DNA of 14,342 bases, taken from NCBI GenBank assembly GCA_001782975.1, contig MFQD01000045.1, positions 1 to 14,342 of the forward strand, in the 5' to 3' direction. This stretch comes from Candidatus Magasanikbacteria bacterium RIFCSPHIGHO2_02_FULL_50_9b (lineage in GTDB: Bacteria; Patescibacteriota; Patescibacteriia; Magasanikbacterales; 2-02-FULL-50-9b). Both the position numbers and the translations under genes were made by a program. Below, one piece after another: positions 5,620 through 13,815 of the stretch (position 1 is its first letter; each line of letters opens with the position of its first letter). The notes under the pieces are model-generated. The model searched no databases and had not been told where the DNA came from. It saw nothing but the letters and a program-made list of their open reading frames with translations.

Positions 5620-7374
5620 ATGGATGGCGGTGTCGCTGGACTTTCAGACTTCATCAAAAAACCGGTTGCGCCTGCTGCCGCGTCTGGTGGCGCCGGTGCG
5701 GCGACGGCGCCCATTAAGGCATCGGACGAAAAAACTGCCGACGACAAATTGGCAGAAAAAATGCAGCGCATTGACTTGGATAAAAAAGAGGTGATGGCGC
5801 AAGAGACTGCGGCAAAATATAAATTGCGCTACATGGATTTGCGCAAATTTCCGGTCCCACCTGAGTCGTTGCAAACAATTCCTGAAGAACTGGCTCGTCA
5901 GCACAAAGTCGTCCCGTTTTTTATCGAAGGAGCAGAGGCGCGCATTGGGGTGGTCAACATCGCGGACACAGTGGTGCAGCAATTTTTGGCAAGCGTTGCG
6001 CGCGACAAAAAATTGAAGCTGGTTCCGTACATCATCACGGATGAAAGTTTTGAAAAGGCGGCGATGCTCTACGCGTCGCTTCCAAAAATTACCAACATTT
6101 CGCGCGACGTTACGATTACACAGGCAGACCTCGACAAATTTGCGCCACTGTTTAATTCGTTGCCAGAATTGGCGGCAAAAATGAAAGAAGTGAACACAAC
6201 GGATTTTGTTGCACTTATCTTTGCCGCTGCATTTAAGATGAATGCGTCAGACGTGCACGTTGAGGCGGAAGAAACGAAAGTCATCGTGCGCTTGCGTCTC
6301 GACGGCATGCTGCATGAAATCGGAAATGTGCCATCAGACGCGTGGAAAAAAATAATTGGACGCATCAAATTATTGTCAGCACTGAAAATCAACATCGATG
6401 ACAAACCACAAGACGGACGCATCACCCTCGTGTTGGAAATGGGAAAAATTGATGTGCGTGTTTCCACGATCCCAACGGCATATGGCGAAAGCGTGGTGAT
6501 GCGTATTTTGAAACCACAGGCAAATGTCGCGCTTGATTCTCTCGGCATTCGCGGAACGGCGTTTGATGGACTCGTTCATGAAATTGATCGCCCGAACGGT
6601 ATGGTGATCACCACCGGTCCGACCGGTTCTGGAAAAACAACGACGTTGTACACGATTTTGAAAAAGAAAAATCAGCCGGGCGTTAAAATTATTACGCTCG
6701 AAGATCCGGTTGAATATAAACTTGAGGGCGTGAACCAATCGCAGATTGATCCGAGCAAGGGTTACACCTTTGCGGATGCACTCAAATCGATTTTGCGTCA
6801 GGATCCGGATATTTGTATGGTCGGTGAAATTCGTGATTTGCCAACGGCAGAAGTGGCGATTCAAGCAGCGCTCACCGGTCACTTGCTGCTCTCAACGATT
6901 CACACCAATAGTGCCGCTGGTGCGATTCCACGTTTTCTTTCAATGGGGGTGAAACCATTTTTGCTCGCGCCTGCGCTCAACGCGATCATCGGCCAGCGCC
7001 TCATCAGAAAATTATGCGAAAAATGCAAAGTTGAAACGGCGTTGACCCCGCAAGACAAAGAGCGCGTTGCAAAAACAATGTCTGATTTATCGCCTAAAGC
7101 GAATATCACATTCTCAATCGACACGGCAAAATTTTACACGGCGCCGGGGTGCCCTGAATGCCGTCAACTGGGTTTTAAGGGGCGCATCGGCATCTATGAA
7201 ATTTTCACCATGTCGCCAGAAATCGAAAAACTGATTTTGGGCGCTCAAATGTCTGAATTCGACATTCAAAAGCAGGCAATGACTGATGGTATGGTAACTA
7301 TGGCGCAAGATGGTATACTGAAGGCCGCGGAAGGATTGACGCCGGTGTCAGAAGTGTTCCGCGTGAGTGAATAA
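5620..7374 (+). CDS. pilB: GspE/PilB-type secretion or type IV pilus assembly ATPase
   Basis: This hexameric cytoplasmic ATPase drives pilus extension or type II secretion. The 584-residue product has a disordered Ala-rich N-terminus, then an N-terminal GspE/MshEN-like domain of about 60-200, then the ATPase core. Visible motifs are Walker A GPTGSGKT (333-340), the Asp box LEDPVEY, Walker B ICMVGEIRD (398-406, with E403) and the His box STIHTNSA (H428). The tetracysteine zinc site is C466-x2-C469 and C511-x2-C514. Length and the zinc site fit PilB/GspE rather than the retraction ATPase PilT. An in-frame ATG at 5572 would overlap the upstream gene; I prefer the ATG at 5620, 13 nt after that gene's stop. 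No Shine-Dalgarno motif is present. PilC, PilT, PilM-Q and pilin genes are not in the window. Whether it serves pili or secretion cannot be told from the sequence. Confidence 0.92.
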   Translation: MDGGVAGLSDFIKKPVAPAAASGGAGAATAPIKASDEKTADDKLAEKMQRIDLDKKEVMAQETAAKYKLRYMDLRKFPVPPESLQTIPEELARQHKVVPFFIEGAEARIGVVNIADTVVQQFLASVARDKKLKLVPYIITDESFEKAAMLYASLPKITNISRDVTITQADLDKFAPLFNSLPELAAKMKEVNTTDFVALIFAAAFKMNASDVHVEAEETKVIVRLRLDGMLHEIGNVPSDAWKKIIGRIKLLSALKINIDDKPQDGRITLVLEMGKIDVRVSTIPTAYGESVVMRILKPQANVALDSLGIRGTAFDGLVHEIDRPNGMVITTGPTGSGKTTTLYTILKKKNQPGVKIITLEDPVEYKLEGVNQSQIDPSKGYTFADALKSILRQDPDICMVGEIRDLPTAEVAIQAALTGHLLLSTIHTNSAAGAIPRFLSMGVKPFLLAPALNAIIGQRLIRKLCEKCKVETALTPQDKERVAKTMSDLSPKANITFSIDTAKFYTAPGCPECRQLGFKGRIGIYEIFTMSPEIEKLILGAQMSEFDIQKQAMTDGMVTMAQDGILKAAEGLTPVSEVFRVSE

Positions 7375-7383
7375 TTTTAATGT

Positions 7384-8718
7384 ATGGCAGAAGAATTTGA
7401 CATGCCGATCGACGGCGAGAACGCGGACGATCGGTCACCAGAATCGCAACCACGCCGCAAAGCAGTGGTAAAAAAGCGTGCGGTGAAGCGCGTTGTTGCA
7501 ACCCGCCGTCGCGCGATTCAGGAATTTGATCAACCAGAAGAAGAGCCGTCATTTTTTTCCCATTCGCGTCCGCGTATTTCAATCGACGCGGCAACTCACA
7601 CTCCGCACAAAGTGAATTTGTATCGTCGCCTTGCGCTCACGTTCATGAGCGCAACGGTAATTGTTGTTTTGATCATTGCCTTTTTTACCTTTCAACGTGC
7701 AACGGTCACGATCGCACAGGATGCCATTCCGGTTGCAGCTGCATTTGCCGCTGAGATTTCTGAAAATCCGGCAAGCAGTGGCGCGTTCAATGGTGTTGTG
7801 GTAACGGTGACGACAAGTACGGAGAGCACCTTTAAACCAACGACCGTTACTGACAAACCGGGCAAGGCGCATGGCACGGTGATCGTGCACAACGACGGGA
7901 GCGCACCGCAACCGCTCGTTGCAACGACCCGTTTTTTGAGCGACGGTGGTGTACTTTTTCGTTTATCGCGCGCGGTGACTGTACCGGCGCGTAGTACTGC
8001 GTCGGCTGAAGTAGTTGCAGACAAGCCGGGCAAAGAGGGTGACATTGGGCCGACCAAATTTACCATTCCCGGTCTCAATCCGGCGCAACAAAAAATTGTG
8101 TTTGGCGAAAGCAAACAGGCCATGACCGGTGGTTCAAGCAAGGCTGGTGTTGTTTCACAGGGTGATATTGATAAAGCACAAGAAGAGGCACGCAAAGCGC
8201 TGCTTGAAATCGGTCAGCGCGAGTTGACGTCCATCAATGTTCCGCAAGGGCACGGTGTACTCTACACGACGGTGAATATCAAAGCAGTGAGTTCAGCAAA
8301 ACCGGGCGATGAAGTTGGTGATTTTAAAATTGTGTCGTCAGGAACAATGGCATATGTCGCGTATCCAAAGTCAGCAGTGTTTGCGGCGGCGGATCGAGAA
8401 GTGCAGAGTAAGACGCCGACACCCTATCACACGGTGGTTTTTTTGAGCGATGCGCCCGTCGTGTCACTCCAATCGATCAATGTTGAAAAAAAGACGGCAA
8501 CGCTGCAAATTTATCGCGAGGGTCGCGCCGTTCTTGACGCGCGTTCAGCAGCGTTTCAACCCGCCATGTTTATGGGTCAGACGCGGCAACAAATTTCGGA
8601 TCAGATTAAATCAATCAAAGGAGTTGCCTCTGTTGCGGTGAAGTTTTTTCCGCCATGGATTGAGCATGCGCCAAAAGTTCCGACGCGCATTGAGGTGAAA
8701 ATTCTGCCCGTGAAGTGA
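7384..8718 (+). CDS. Baseplate J-like, single-pass membrane protein
   Basis: The 444-residue protein starts with a charged, likely cytoplasmic segment rich in Arg/Lys (about 24-44). One membrane helix lies at about 83-103, so the remaining 340 residues should be outside the membrane. The region of about 160-250 contains the blocks LVATTRFLSDGGVLFRLS, VVADKPGKEGDIGPTKFTIPGL and MTGGSS. These resemble proteins of CPR genomes labelled baseplate J/gp47 family, judged from memory of the family rather than a search. The gene begins 9 nt after the PilB stop and ends 1 nt before miaA. Position suggests an envelope structure coupled to the pilus ATPase. It is not evidence of a phage tail, as no other tail genes are present. 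Confidence 0.7.
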   Translation: MAEEFDMPIDGENADDRSPESQPRRKAVVKKRAVKRVVATRRRAIQEFDQPEEEPSFFSHSRPRISIDAATHTPHKVNLYRRLALTFMSATVIVVLIIAFFTFQRATVTIAQDAIPVAAAFAAEISENPASSGAFNGVVVTVTTSTESTFKPTTVTDKPGKAHGTVIVHNDGSAPQPLVATTRFLSDGGVLFRLSRAVTVPARSTASAEVVADKPGKEGDIGPTKFTIPGLNPAQQKIVFGESKQAMTGGSSKAGVVSQGDIDKAQEEARKALLEIGQRELTSINVPQGHGVLYTTVNIKAVSSAKPGDEVGDFKIVSSGTMAYVAYPKSAVFAAADREVQSKTPTPYHTVVFLSDAPVVSLQSINVEKKTATLQIYREGRAVLDARSAAFQPAMFMGQTRQQISDQIKSIKGVASVAVKFFPPWIEHAPKVPTRIEVKILPVK

Positions 8719-8719
8719 G

Positions 8720-9628
8720 ATGAAATTTTTGAAAAAAATTCCGATCATTTTGATTGTTGGGCCAACGGCTGCTGGGAAGTCGCTGGTAGCTGAAGAGATT
8801 CGCGCAAAAAATGATGGTGAAATAATTAATGCAGACGCGACGCAGGTGTATCGCGGTTTGTCGATTTTGAGTGCTGCACCGCGCGAACTCGCGGGAACGC
8901 ATCTCTATTGTTTTCGGGAGGTGAGTGAGCTGTATTCGTTTGCGGCATATCGTGTTGACGCGGATCAGTGTATCGCTGACGTATGGCGTCGTGGAAAACT
9001 TCCGATCATTGTTGGAGGAACGGGGTTATATGTCGACGCACTCATTCATCGCACGACAACGCCACCAGTGACAAGTATCAAAATTCGTGAGCAGGTCGCG
9101 CGATTATCGCCGTCACAGGTTCTTGACGAGCTGCGTTCGCGCGATCCAGAAATTTTAGAATTTTTGGATCTGAAAAATCCGCGTCGCGTGCAGCGTGCGC
9201 TTGAGGTCGCGTTGCAAACCGGAGTCTCAATGCGTTCGTTCGGCGTTGAGCGTGAGCCAACGCCCTACGAACCGTTGTGGATCGGCGTCACCGCGCAGCG
9301 TGATGTGTTGCACACGCGCATTGCAGCGCGTATTGATGAGATGTTGGGTGGTGGCGCGATCAAAGAAGTGCAGGAATTGTTGCGTGAGGGACACACACAC
9401 GACGAACCCGGGATGAAAGCAATTGGCGTTGCAGAAATTTCAGCACTGCTTGACGGATCAATTTCGTGCGATGAGGCGCGAGACCGGATGATCACGCGCA
9501 CCCGACAATACGCTCGACGCCAACAAACATGGTTTCGAAAAAATTCGGTGATTGTGTGGTATAATTCTAGTGATGATTTATGTCGCTTGGTCCGCGATTT
9601 TCTGCAAATAAATTTCAAAGTGTCTTAA
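8720..9628 (+). CDS. miaA: tRNA dimethylallyltransferase MiaA
   Basis: MiaA transfers a dimethylallyl group to N6 of A37 in tRNAs reading codons that begin with U. The 302-residue length is close to the usual 300-316. The P-loop GPTAAGKS spans 14-21. The block NADATQVYRGLSILSAAP stands where most family members have DSxQVYRgxdixTAKP; the Asp is kept, and Ser is replaced by Ala. GGTGLYVDALIHR and the C-terminal TRQYARRQQTWFRKN block are typical. The start follows the previous TGA by a single base, so translational coupling is likely. The 3' end carries a promoter for the next gene and overlaps it by 49 nt. Confidence 0.95.
   Translation: MKFLKKIPIILIVGPTAAGKSLVAEEIRAKNDGEIINADATQVYRGLSILSAAPRELAGTHLYCFREVSELYSFAAYRVDADQCIADVWRRGKLPIIVGGTGLYVDALIHRTTTPPVTSIKIREQVARLSPSQVLDELRSRDPEILEFLDLKNPRRVQRALEVALQTGVSMRSFGVEREPTPYEPLWIGVTAQRDVLHTRIAARIDEMLGGGAIKEVQELLREGHTHDEPGMKAIGVAEISALLDGSISCDEARDRMITRTRQYARRQQTWFRKNSVIVWYNSSDDLCRLVRDFLQINFKVS
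9557..9565 (+). promoter_or_regulatory. Extended -10 promoter inside the end of miaA
   Basis: TGGTATAAT is a perfect TATAAT (9560-9565) with an extended TG. No clear -35 is seen at the standard distance. The predicted start near 9572 lies about 8 nt before the ATG at 9580, so the mRNA would be almost leaderless. The sequence is also miaA coding sequence, so chance cannot be excluded. Confidence 0.6.
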
Positions 9629-10071
9629 AGTCTGCGCTCGGCGTTGGGTCGAGCGGCGTGAAAAGTGCGCTGACCCATATTGGTGCACAAAAATCTCTGC
9701 AAAACATCACGAACGTCAAAGATGCGAAAAATATTTTAAAAAAACTCGAGTCATCCGGTGCGGTGAGCGATGCAAGTCGCGCGCGTGATGTGTTTCGCAA
9801 GGCCGAGCGTGTTGCTGCGTCTGTTGACAGAATTCGCTCACAGGAGGTGAAGCAGGAGCGACTCTCTGAATTTGATAAAACGCGGCTCGCACTCAAAGAT
9901 TCAGTGGTGCGCGAGCAGATTCATAGTGTTTCAATTACCGGCGATCGTAATAGCGCATCGCACAGCGTTTCGGTGAGTTCAAAACCTTTGGCTTCGTCAT
10001 CGGCCGATGCAAAATCAAATATGAGTGCACCAGTTTCCACCCGACCGGTGCTCGACATTCCGTTTGATTAA
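9580..10071 (+). CDS. Small Ser/Lys-rich orphan protein
   Basis: I do not recognise this 163-residue protein. It has no signal peptide, membrane helix or cysteine. Residues of about 45-105 are charged and probably helical (repeated KLESS, RDVFRKAERV, RIRSQEVKQERL-like patterns). The C-terminal 50 residues are rich in Ser and Ala and probably disordered. It overlaps the 3' end of miaA by 49 nt in another frame, and its ATG sits right after a perfect extended -10, which supports this start and argues that the gene is real. An alternative GTG start at 9658, after the miaA stop, is possible. Its stop codon overlaps the gatB stop on the other strand by 4 bases (10068-10071). Confidence 0.65.
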   Translation: MSLGPRFSANKFQSVLKSALGVGSSGVKSALTHIGAQKSLQNITNVKDAKNILKKLESSGAVSDASRARDVFRKAERVAASVDRIRSQEVKQERLSEFDKTRLALKDSVVREQIHSVSITGDRNSASHSVSVSSKPLASSSADAKSNMSAPVSTRPVLDIPFD

Positions 10072-11531
10072 ATTTTTTCTTGAAATTGCACGGCAACCTC
10101 TTCAGGATCCGCAGTGCCGCGTGATTTTTTCATCACTTTTCCGACGAGAAATTGCAGCACCGCCGTTTTACCAGACCGAAACTGTTCGATTTGTTCTGGG
10201 TTTTCTTCAATTGTTTCTGCTATCCACCGATCAAGCGCCACACCATCGGCTTGCCCGAGGTGCTCTGTCTCAATGATCTGGCTTGGATCAGCACCTGTTT
10301 CAATCATCTGTTTCAAAACGCGCTGGCCGGTTGTTGAATTTAATTTTCCGAGATAGACGAGTGTTAAAAATTCTGCAAAATTTTCAGGCGTGATGGTGTC
10401 GGGCGTGAATAATCGTCCAGCGTCATTGAGCGCACCAAGATATTTGGTGAGCAGCCACCCAGAAATTAGCTTCGCACTTTTTTTCTTGAGTTCCGTTTCG
10501 TCAGTATCCGGCGCGCTCGAGCGAACCCATTCAAAAAATTCACTGACCACCTGCTCAGCATAATTCGCCAACGCCTCGTCTGCAATTAATTGTCGTGCGT
10601 CTTGCGTCGCGAATCCATATTCTTCCTGAAAGCGCGTTCGTTTTGCAGCAGGCAATTCCGGAATATCGCGGCGGCACTGTTCAAGGAGTGGTCCGATTAA
10701 AAAAGGCGGAATGTCAGGCTCGGGAAAGTATCGATAATCATGAGCCGCTTCTTTGGTTCGTTGTTCGTTTGTTTTCATCTCAATGTCGTTCCAGCCGCGT
10801 GTTGAGCTCACTGCAGGCGCCGTACCGTCTTTCCACAATTCAGTCTGTCGACGAATTTCATATTCAAGCGCGCGTTCAACGGCACGAAACGAATTAATAT
10901 TTTTTACTTCGGTTTTTGGATAGAGCGTTTCGTCTCCAACGGGGCGCAAAGAAATATTTGCATCACAGCGCATATGACCCTTTTCCATGTCGCCGTCAGA
11001 GATGCCGAGTGCGCGAACCAGCAGCTGCATTTCTTGTAAAAAAGATTTTGCGTCATGCGGCGTCCGAAAATCAGGACGCGTTACGGTTTCAACAAGCGGT
11101 GATCCGCCGCGATTAAAATCAACGAGTGTTTCCCCGCCCACGCCGTGAAATGATTTTGCCGCATCTTCTTCGAGATGCGCCCGCTCGATACCAACAGTTT
11201 TTCCATCAAACGTAAACGAGCCGTTGCTGCAAATCGGTTCGTCGTATTGCGAAATTTGATATCCTTTCGGCAAATCTGGATAAAAATAATGTTTGCGATC
11301 AAATTTAAGTCGTGGCGCGATGGTGCAGCCGAGCGCAAAACCGAGTTTGATTGCGGCGCGAACCGCTGCCTCGTTTGGCGTTGGTAATGTTCCGGGGTGG
11401 CCGAGACAAATTGGGCACACCGCAGTGTTTGGCGGCATCAATTCATTGCGATTGTCACACGCGCAAAACATCTTGGACTGCGTTGACAGTTGTACATGAA
11501 TTTCAAGACCGATGATTGATTCAAGTTGCAT
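10068..11531 (-). CDS. gatB: Asp-tRNA(Asn)/Glu-tRNA(Gln) amidotransferase subunit B
   Basis: GatB is the kinase and tRNA-binding subunit of the GatCAB complex, which converts misacylated Glu-tRNA(Gln) or Asp-tRNA(Asn) to the amide form. The 487-residue protein has the GLEIHVQL N-terminus, a zinc-type cysteine set C23, C25, C39 and C42, and the blocks HYFYPDLPKGYQISQYDEPI, DFNRGGSPLVE and RCDANISLR. The final 150 residues match the YqeY-like tRNA-binding tail. Length is normal. gatA and gatC are absent here, so the complex is encoded in more than one place. The ATG at 11531 lies about 20 nt after an extended -10 that overlaps the end of tmk. No Shine-Dalgarno motif precedes it. It converges with the small orphan gene, and no terminator separates them. 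Confidence 0.97.
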   Translation of the reverse strand: MQLESIIGLEIHVQLSTQSKMFCACDNRNELMPPNTAVCPICLGHPGTLPTPNEAAVRAAIKLGFALGCTIAPRLKFDRKHYFYPDLPKGYQISQYDEPICSNGSFTFDGKTVGIERAHLEEDAAKSFHGVGGETLVDFNRGGSPLVETVTRPDFRTPHDAKSFLQEMQLLVRALGISDGDMEKGHMRCDANISLRPVGDETLYPKTEVKNINSFRAVERALEYEIRRQTELWKDGTAPAVSSTRGWNDIEMKTNEQRTKEAAHDYRYFPEPDIPPFLIGPLLEQCRRDIPELPAAKRTRFQEEYGFATQDARQLIADEALANYAEQVVSEFFEWVRSSAPDTDETELKKKSAKLISGWLLTKYLGALNDAGRLFTPDTITPENFAEFLTLVYLGKLNSTTGQRVLKQMIETGADPSQIIETEHLGQADGVALDRWIAETIEENPEQIEQFRSGKTAVLQFLVGKVMKKSRGTADPEEVAVQFQEKI

Positions 11532-11548
11532 AGAAGGGAAATCGGTCT

Positions 11549-12253
11549 CTAGTATATCAGATCAAGCAGCAGATGTTGCGCCGCCTTGATTGCCAATGCA
11601 ATTGGCTGATCTGCATCAAATGAAATAAATTGCGAACCTTGTTTTTGCAAAAATACTTTCCATGAATCTGTAAGATAACGTTGCGCGATGCGCGCCATGT
11701 AGTCACGTTGTTCAAACATTGCGTCATCTGATTTGTCAGCACGCCGCGCGAGGCGTGCGAGCGCAACGTCTGGCGGCACTTCACAAATAATCACCACATC
11801 AGGCCGCCATTCGATCGCCAGCTGGTTACCGGGGAGCGAAGCGACAAAATCTTCAGTGATTTCTGGGCTCATCGTCGGTTGATATGCCAGCGAGGAAGTG
11901 ATTCCGCGATCTTGCACAATTAACAATTTGCGTTTGATCGCCGGAATAATCAACGCCTCATAGCGTTCGCGCCGTTGCTCCGCAAAACTTTCTGTCACCT
12001 CGCGCGCTGAATAAGCCGAACCTGCCTTGAGCATGTTGTCGCGTAAAAATTTTCCAACACCTGCATACCCCGGTTCGGCAGAACAGATGACGTCAGCGTC
12101 ACCCGCATCATCGATTGTTGCAATGCGACCATTTGATTTTTCAAACGCCACGGTATCGAAAATTTTCATCCCGCGCGCTTCAAACATGTCCCGCCACGCG
12201 CGTGAAACCGTGCTCTTACCTGATCCATCAACTCCATCAACCATGATAAACAT
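11549..12253 (-). CDS. tmk: Thymidylate kinase-like dNMP kinase
   Basis: Thymidylate kinase phosphorylates dTMP to dTDP with ATP. The 234-residue protein has the P-loop GVDGSGKS (7-14), SAEPGYAGVGKFLRDNML where the family has the TREPGG region, FAEQRRERYEALIIPAI, and QDRGITSSLAYQ matching the DRY/SSLAYQ substrate block. The Tyr of DRY is replaced by Gly, and EPGG reads EPGY, so substrate contacts differ slightly from the E. coli enzyme. It follows thyX by 12 nt on the same strand, which fits a dTMP-synthesis role. The start at 12253 is supported by a strong promoter reading directly into it; a second ATG at 12244 is possible. A related deoxynucleoside kinase is the main alternative. Confidence 0.88.
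   Translation of the reverse strand: MFIMVDGVDGSGKSTVSRAWRDMFEARGMKIFDTVAFEKSNGRIATIDDAGDADVICSAEPGYAGVGKFLRDNMLKAGSAYSAREVTESFAEQRRERYEALIIPAIKRKLLIVQDRGITSSLAYQPTMSPEITEDFVASLPGNQLAIEWRPDVVIICEVPPDVALARLARRADKSDDAMFEQRDYMARIAQRYLTDSWKVFLQKQGSQFISFDADQPIALAIKAAQHLLLDLIY
11551..11559 (-). promoter_or_regulatory. Extended -10 promoter of gatB
   Basis: On the minus strand TGATATACT (11559-11551) is an extended -10 with TATACT. Its last base is also the first base read of the tmk stop region, since tmk ends at 11549. Transcription would start near 11544, about 12 nt before the gatB ATG. The -35 region is weak (GCAACA at 17-bp spacing). Confidence 0.6.
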
Positions 12254-12262
12254 AGTGCGCCA

Positions 12263-12291
12263 ATTTTAACGTCCAAAGAAATCCGCGTCAA
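12263..12291 (-). promoter_or_regulatory. Promoter of tmk within the end of thyX
   Basis: On the minus strand TTGACG (12291-12286) and TAAAAT (12268-12263) are spaced by exactly 17 bp, each matching consensus at 5 of 6. The -10 contains the thyX stop codon. The predicted start near 12256 is about 3 nt before the tmk ATG, so the message would be leaderless or nearly so. The -35 is also the thyX codons for Phe-Asp-Ala, so part of the match could be coincidence. Confidence 0.6.
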
Positions 12292-13801
12292 AGTCCATTT
12301 TGACGGCGCGGAGATGTTCCACGAGCAGTGGGTGATGCGCGCGCACCCGTTCATACATATCGTACACCAGTGTTCGATATGAAAAATGGCCGCCAGAGCG
12401 CGAACGCAATTCAACAATGTGATACAACTCACGCAGATTCATTTTAAACACCGTGCGTTTTCGCCACGCTTTTGCGAGCACAAATCGTGCTTCGTCCGCA
12501 TTAAAGCTTGCGAGCGTTTCAAACGCGGCACGATTGTCTTCCAACAACTGTTCAAAGCGCGAAAGCAATCCGGCATCTGCAAGATCGCGCGGAATTTCAT
12601 AGCCGTAGACCGGGGACAGTGGTTGTGTTAATTGGCTCGTTAAGCGGTGGCGCTGCATGTCGCAATAGCCGCCATAATCCATGAGCGTGTCAAAAATAAA
12701 GTAGTTGCCCACCTCGAATTCGCGGCTCAAATTGTCGTGCGATGTTCGATTGTCATTCACTGCTGAAATGAGCGCGCGTTTTTGACTTGCTGAAAGTTTT
12801 TCTGCGCGGTCAGCTAGCGTGCGGAATGAACAGGCAGTGTGCGGATACAACAACGAAGCAATCAATTCATTTTCTGGTGACACATTTGATACGAGATCAA
12901 CACGGGGTTCATCGTCGGCCACGCATTCGTCACCAAGAAACATTCCGGCAACTTTTGCGATCCGGTCTTTTTTTAACAAATATTCGCGTGGCTCGGTGTG
13001 TTTGATCAATGTTGGTGCGCCTCGAATGGACAATCGCAACGCGGTGCGCAACTCATCGATCAGATTTTGATCAGCGCCACCATCAAGCAAGCGAACGAGC
13101 AGCGGCTCAATTTTTTTATTTTGCGGATTGTACGCTGGCTCAAGTGCCGCGCGCTGCAACTCATCGCCAATTGCCCGAATTTCACCCTGCGGAGACGCTT
13201 TTAAACGTGCTGACATGTACCGAATTTCGCGCGCTGATGCGAGCATCCCGATGTTGGTCAACGTCGCAACGGGCATCACATATCGCGCCACATCAAGCGA
13301 CCGCGCGCGCAGTTTATTTTCATAGGGCTTGTCGAGCATGTCATCGGGCTTTGGATATTTTGCGCGGAAATATGCGATCATGCCGTCAGTCAATGCAACA
13401 TAGCCAGCCATGAGTGATTCAACTGCACGAATGTATGTCTCGCGCATCGCATCATGTGCCATGAACACATCTGGCTTGTGAAATCTCGTCGGATCAAACG
13501 GCACATAGCGCGATGATTTCTCTTGGTATGAGGCGAGGCGATGATCTTCGATTGATTTGCTCGCGAGCATTGAAACGTTTTCAAGCGCGACAGCAATCAT
13601 TGCCATGTCAGCGACAGACGCATCGCCATAGCCGATCACCCATTTTTCGTGAAACTCGGCGGATTTTTCATCCGTCAAATCGTCGATTGTTGTTTTGACA
13701 GATTCCTGAGAGCGCGAATATTTAGCAAAAGCAACGGCCTGGACTTCAGGCGAAAGGCCGGTTATGGCGAAAATGTCTCGGTCGTGTGATTCGAGCGGCA
13801 T
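12266..13801 (-). CDS. thyX: Double-length FAD-dependent thymidylate synthase ThyX
   Basis: ThyX makes dTMP from dUMP using methylene-tetrahydrofolate and FAD. The usual enzyme has 220-250 residues per chain; this one has 511 and looks like two ThyX domains in tandem. The N-terminal half has the helix GYGDASVADMAM (about 58-69), then EDHRLASYQEKSSRY (85-99), where the family has RHRxxSxNExSxRY, then ARYVMP (172-177) and SAREIRYMSAR (189-199). The C-terminal half keeps RHR (384-386) but continues LTSQLTQPLSPVYGY, lacking the ExSxRY part, and has NLRELYHIVELR (455-466). The ATG at 13801 is preferred over an upstream in-frame TTG at 13855, because an extended -10 lies directly upstream of it. 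thyX leads into tmk after 12 nt. Confidence 0.88.
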   Translation of the reverse strand: MPLESHDRDIFAITGLSPEVQAVAFAKYSRSQESVKTTIDDLTDEKSAEFHEKWVIGYGDASVADMAMIAVALENVSMLASKSIEDHRLASYQEKSSRYVPFDPTRFHKPDVFMAHDAMRETYIRAVESLMAGYVALTDGMIAYFRAKYPKPDDMLDKPYENKLRARSLDVARYVMPVATLTNIGMLASAREIRYMSARLKASPQGEIRAIGDELQRAALEPAYNPQNKKIEPLLVRLLDGGADQNLIDELRTALRLSIRGAPTLIKHTEPREYLLKKDRIAKVAGMFLGDECVADDEPRVDLVSNVSPENELIASLLYPHTACSFRTLADRAEKLSASQKRALISAVNDNRTSHDNLSREFEVGNYFIFDTLMDYGGYCDMQRHRLTSQLTQPLSPVYGYEIPRDLADAGLLSRFEQLLEDNRAAFETLASFNADEARFVLAKAWRKRTVFKMNLRELYHIVELRSRSGGHFSYRTLVYDMYERVRAHHPLLVEHLRAVKMDFDADFFGR

Positions 13802-13815
13802 AGGTCGTTTCGGTG

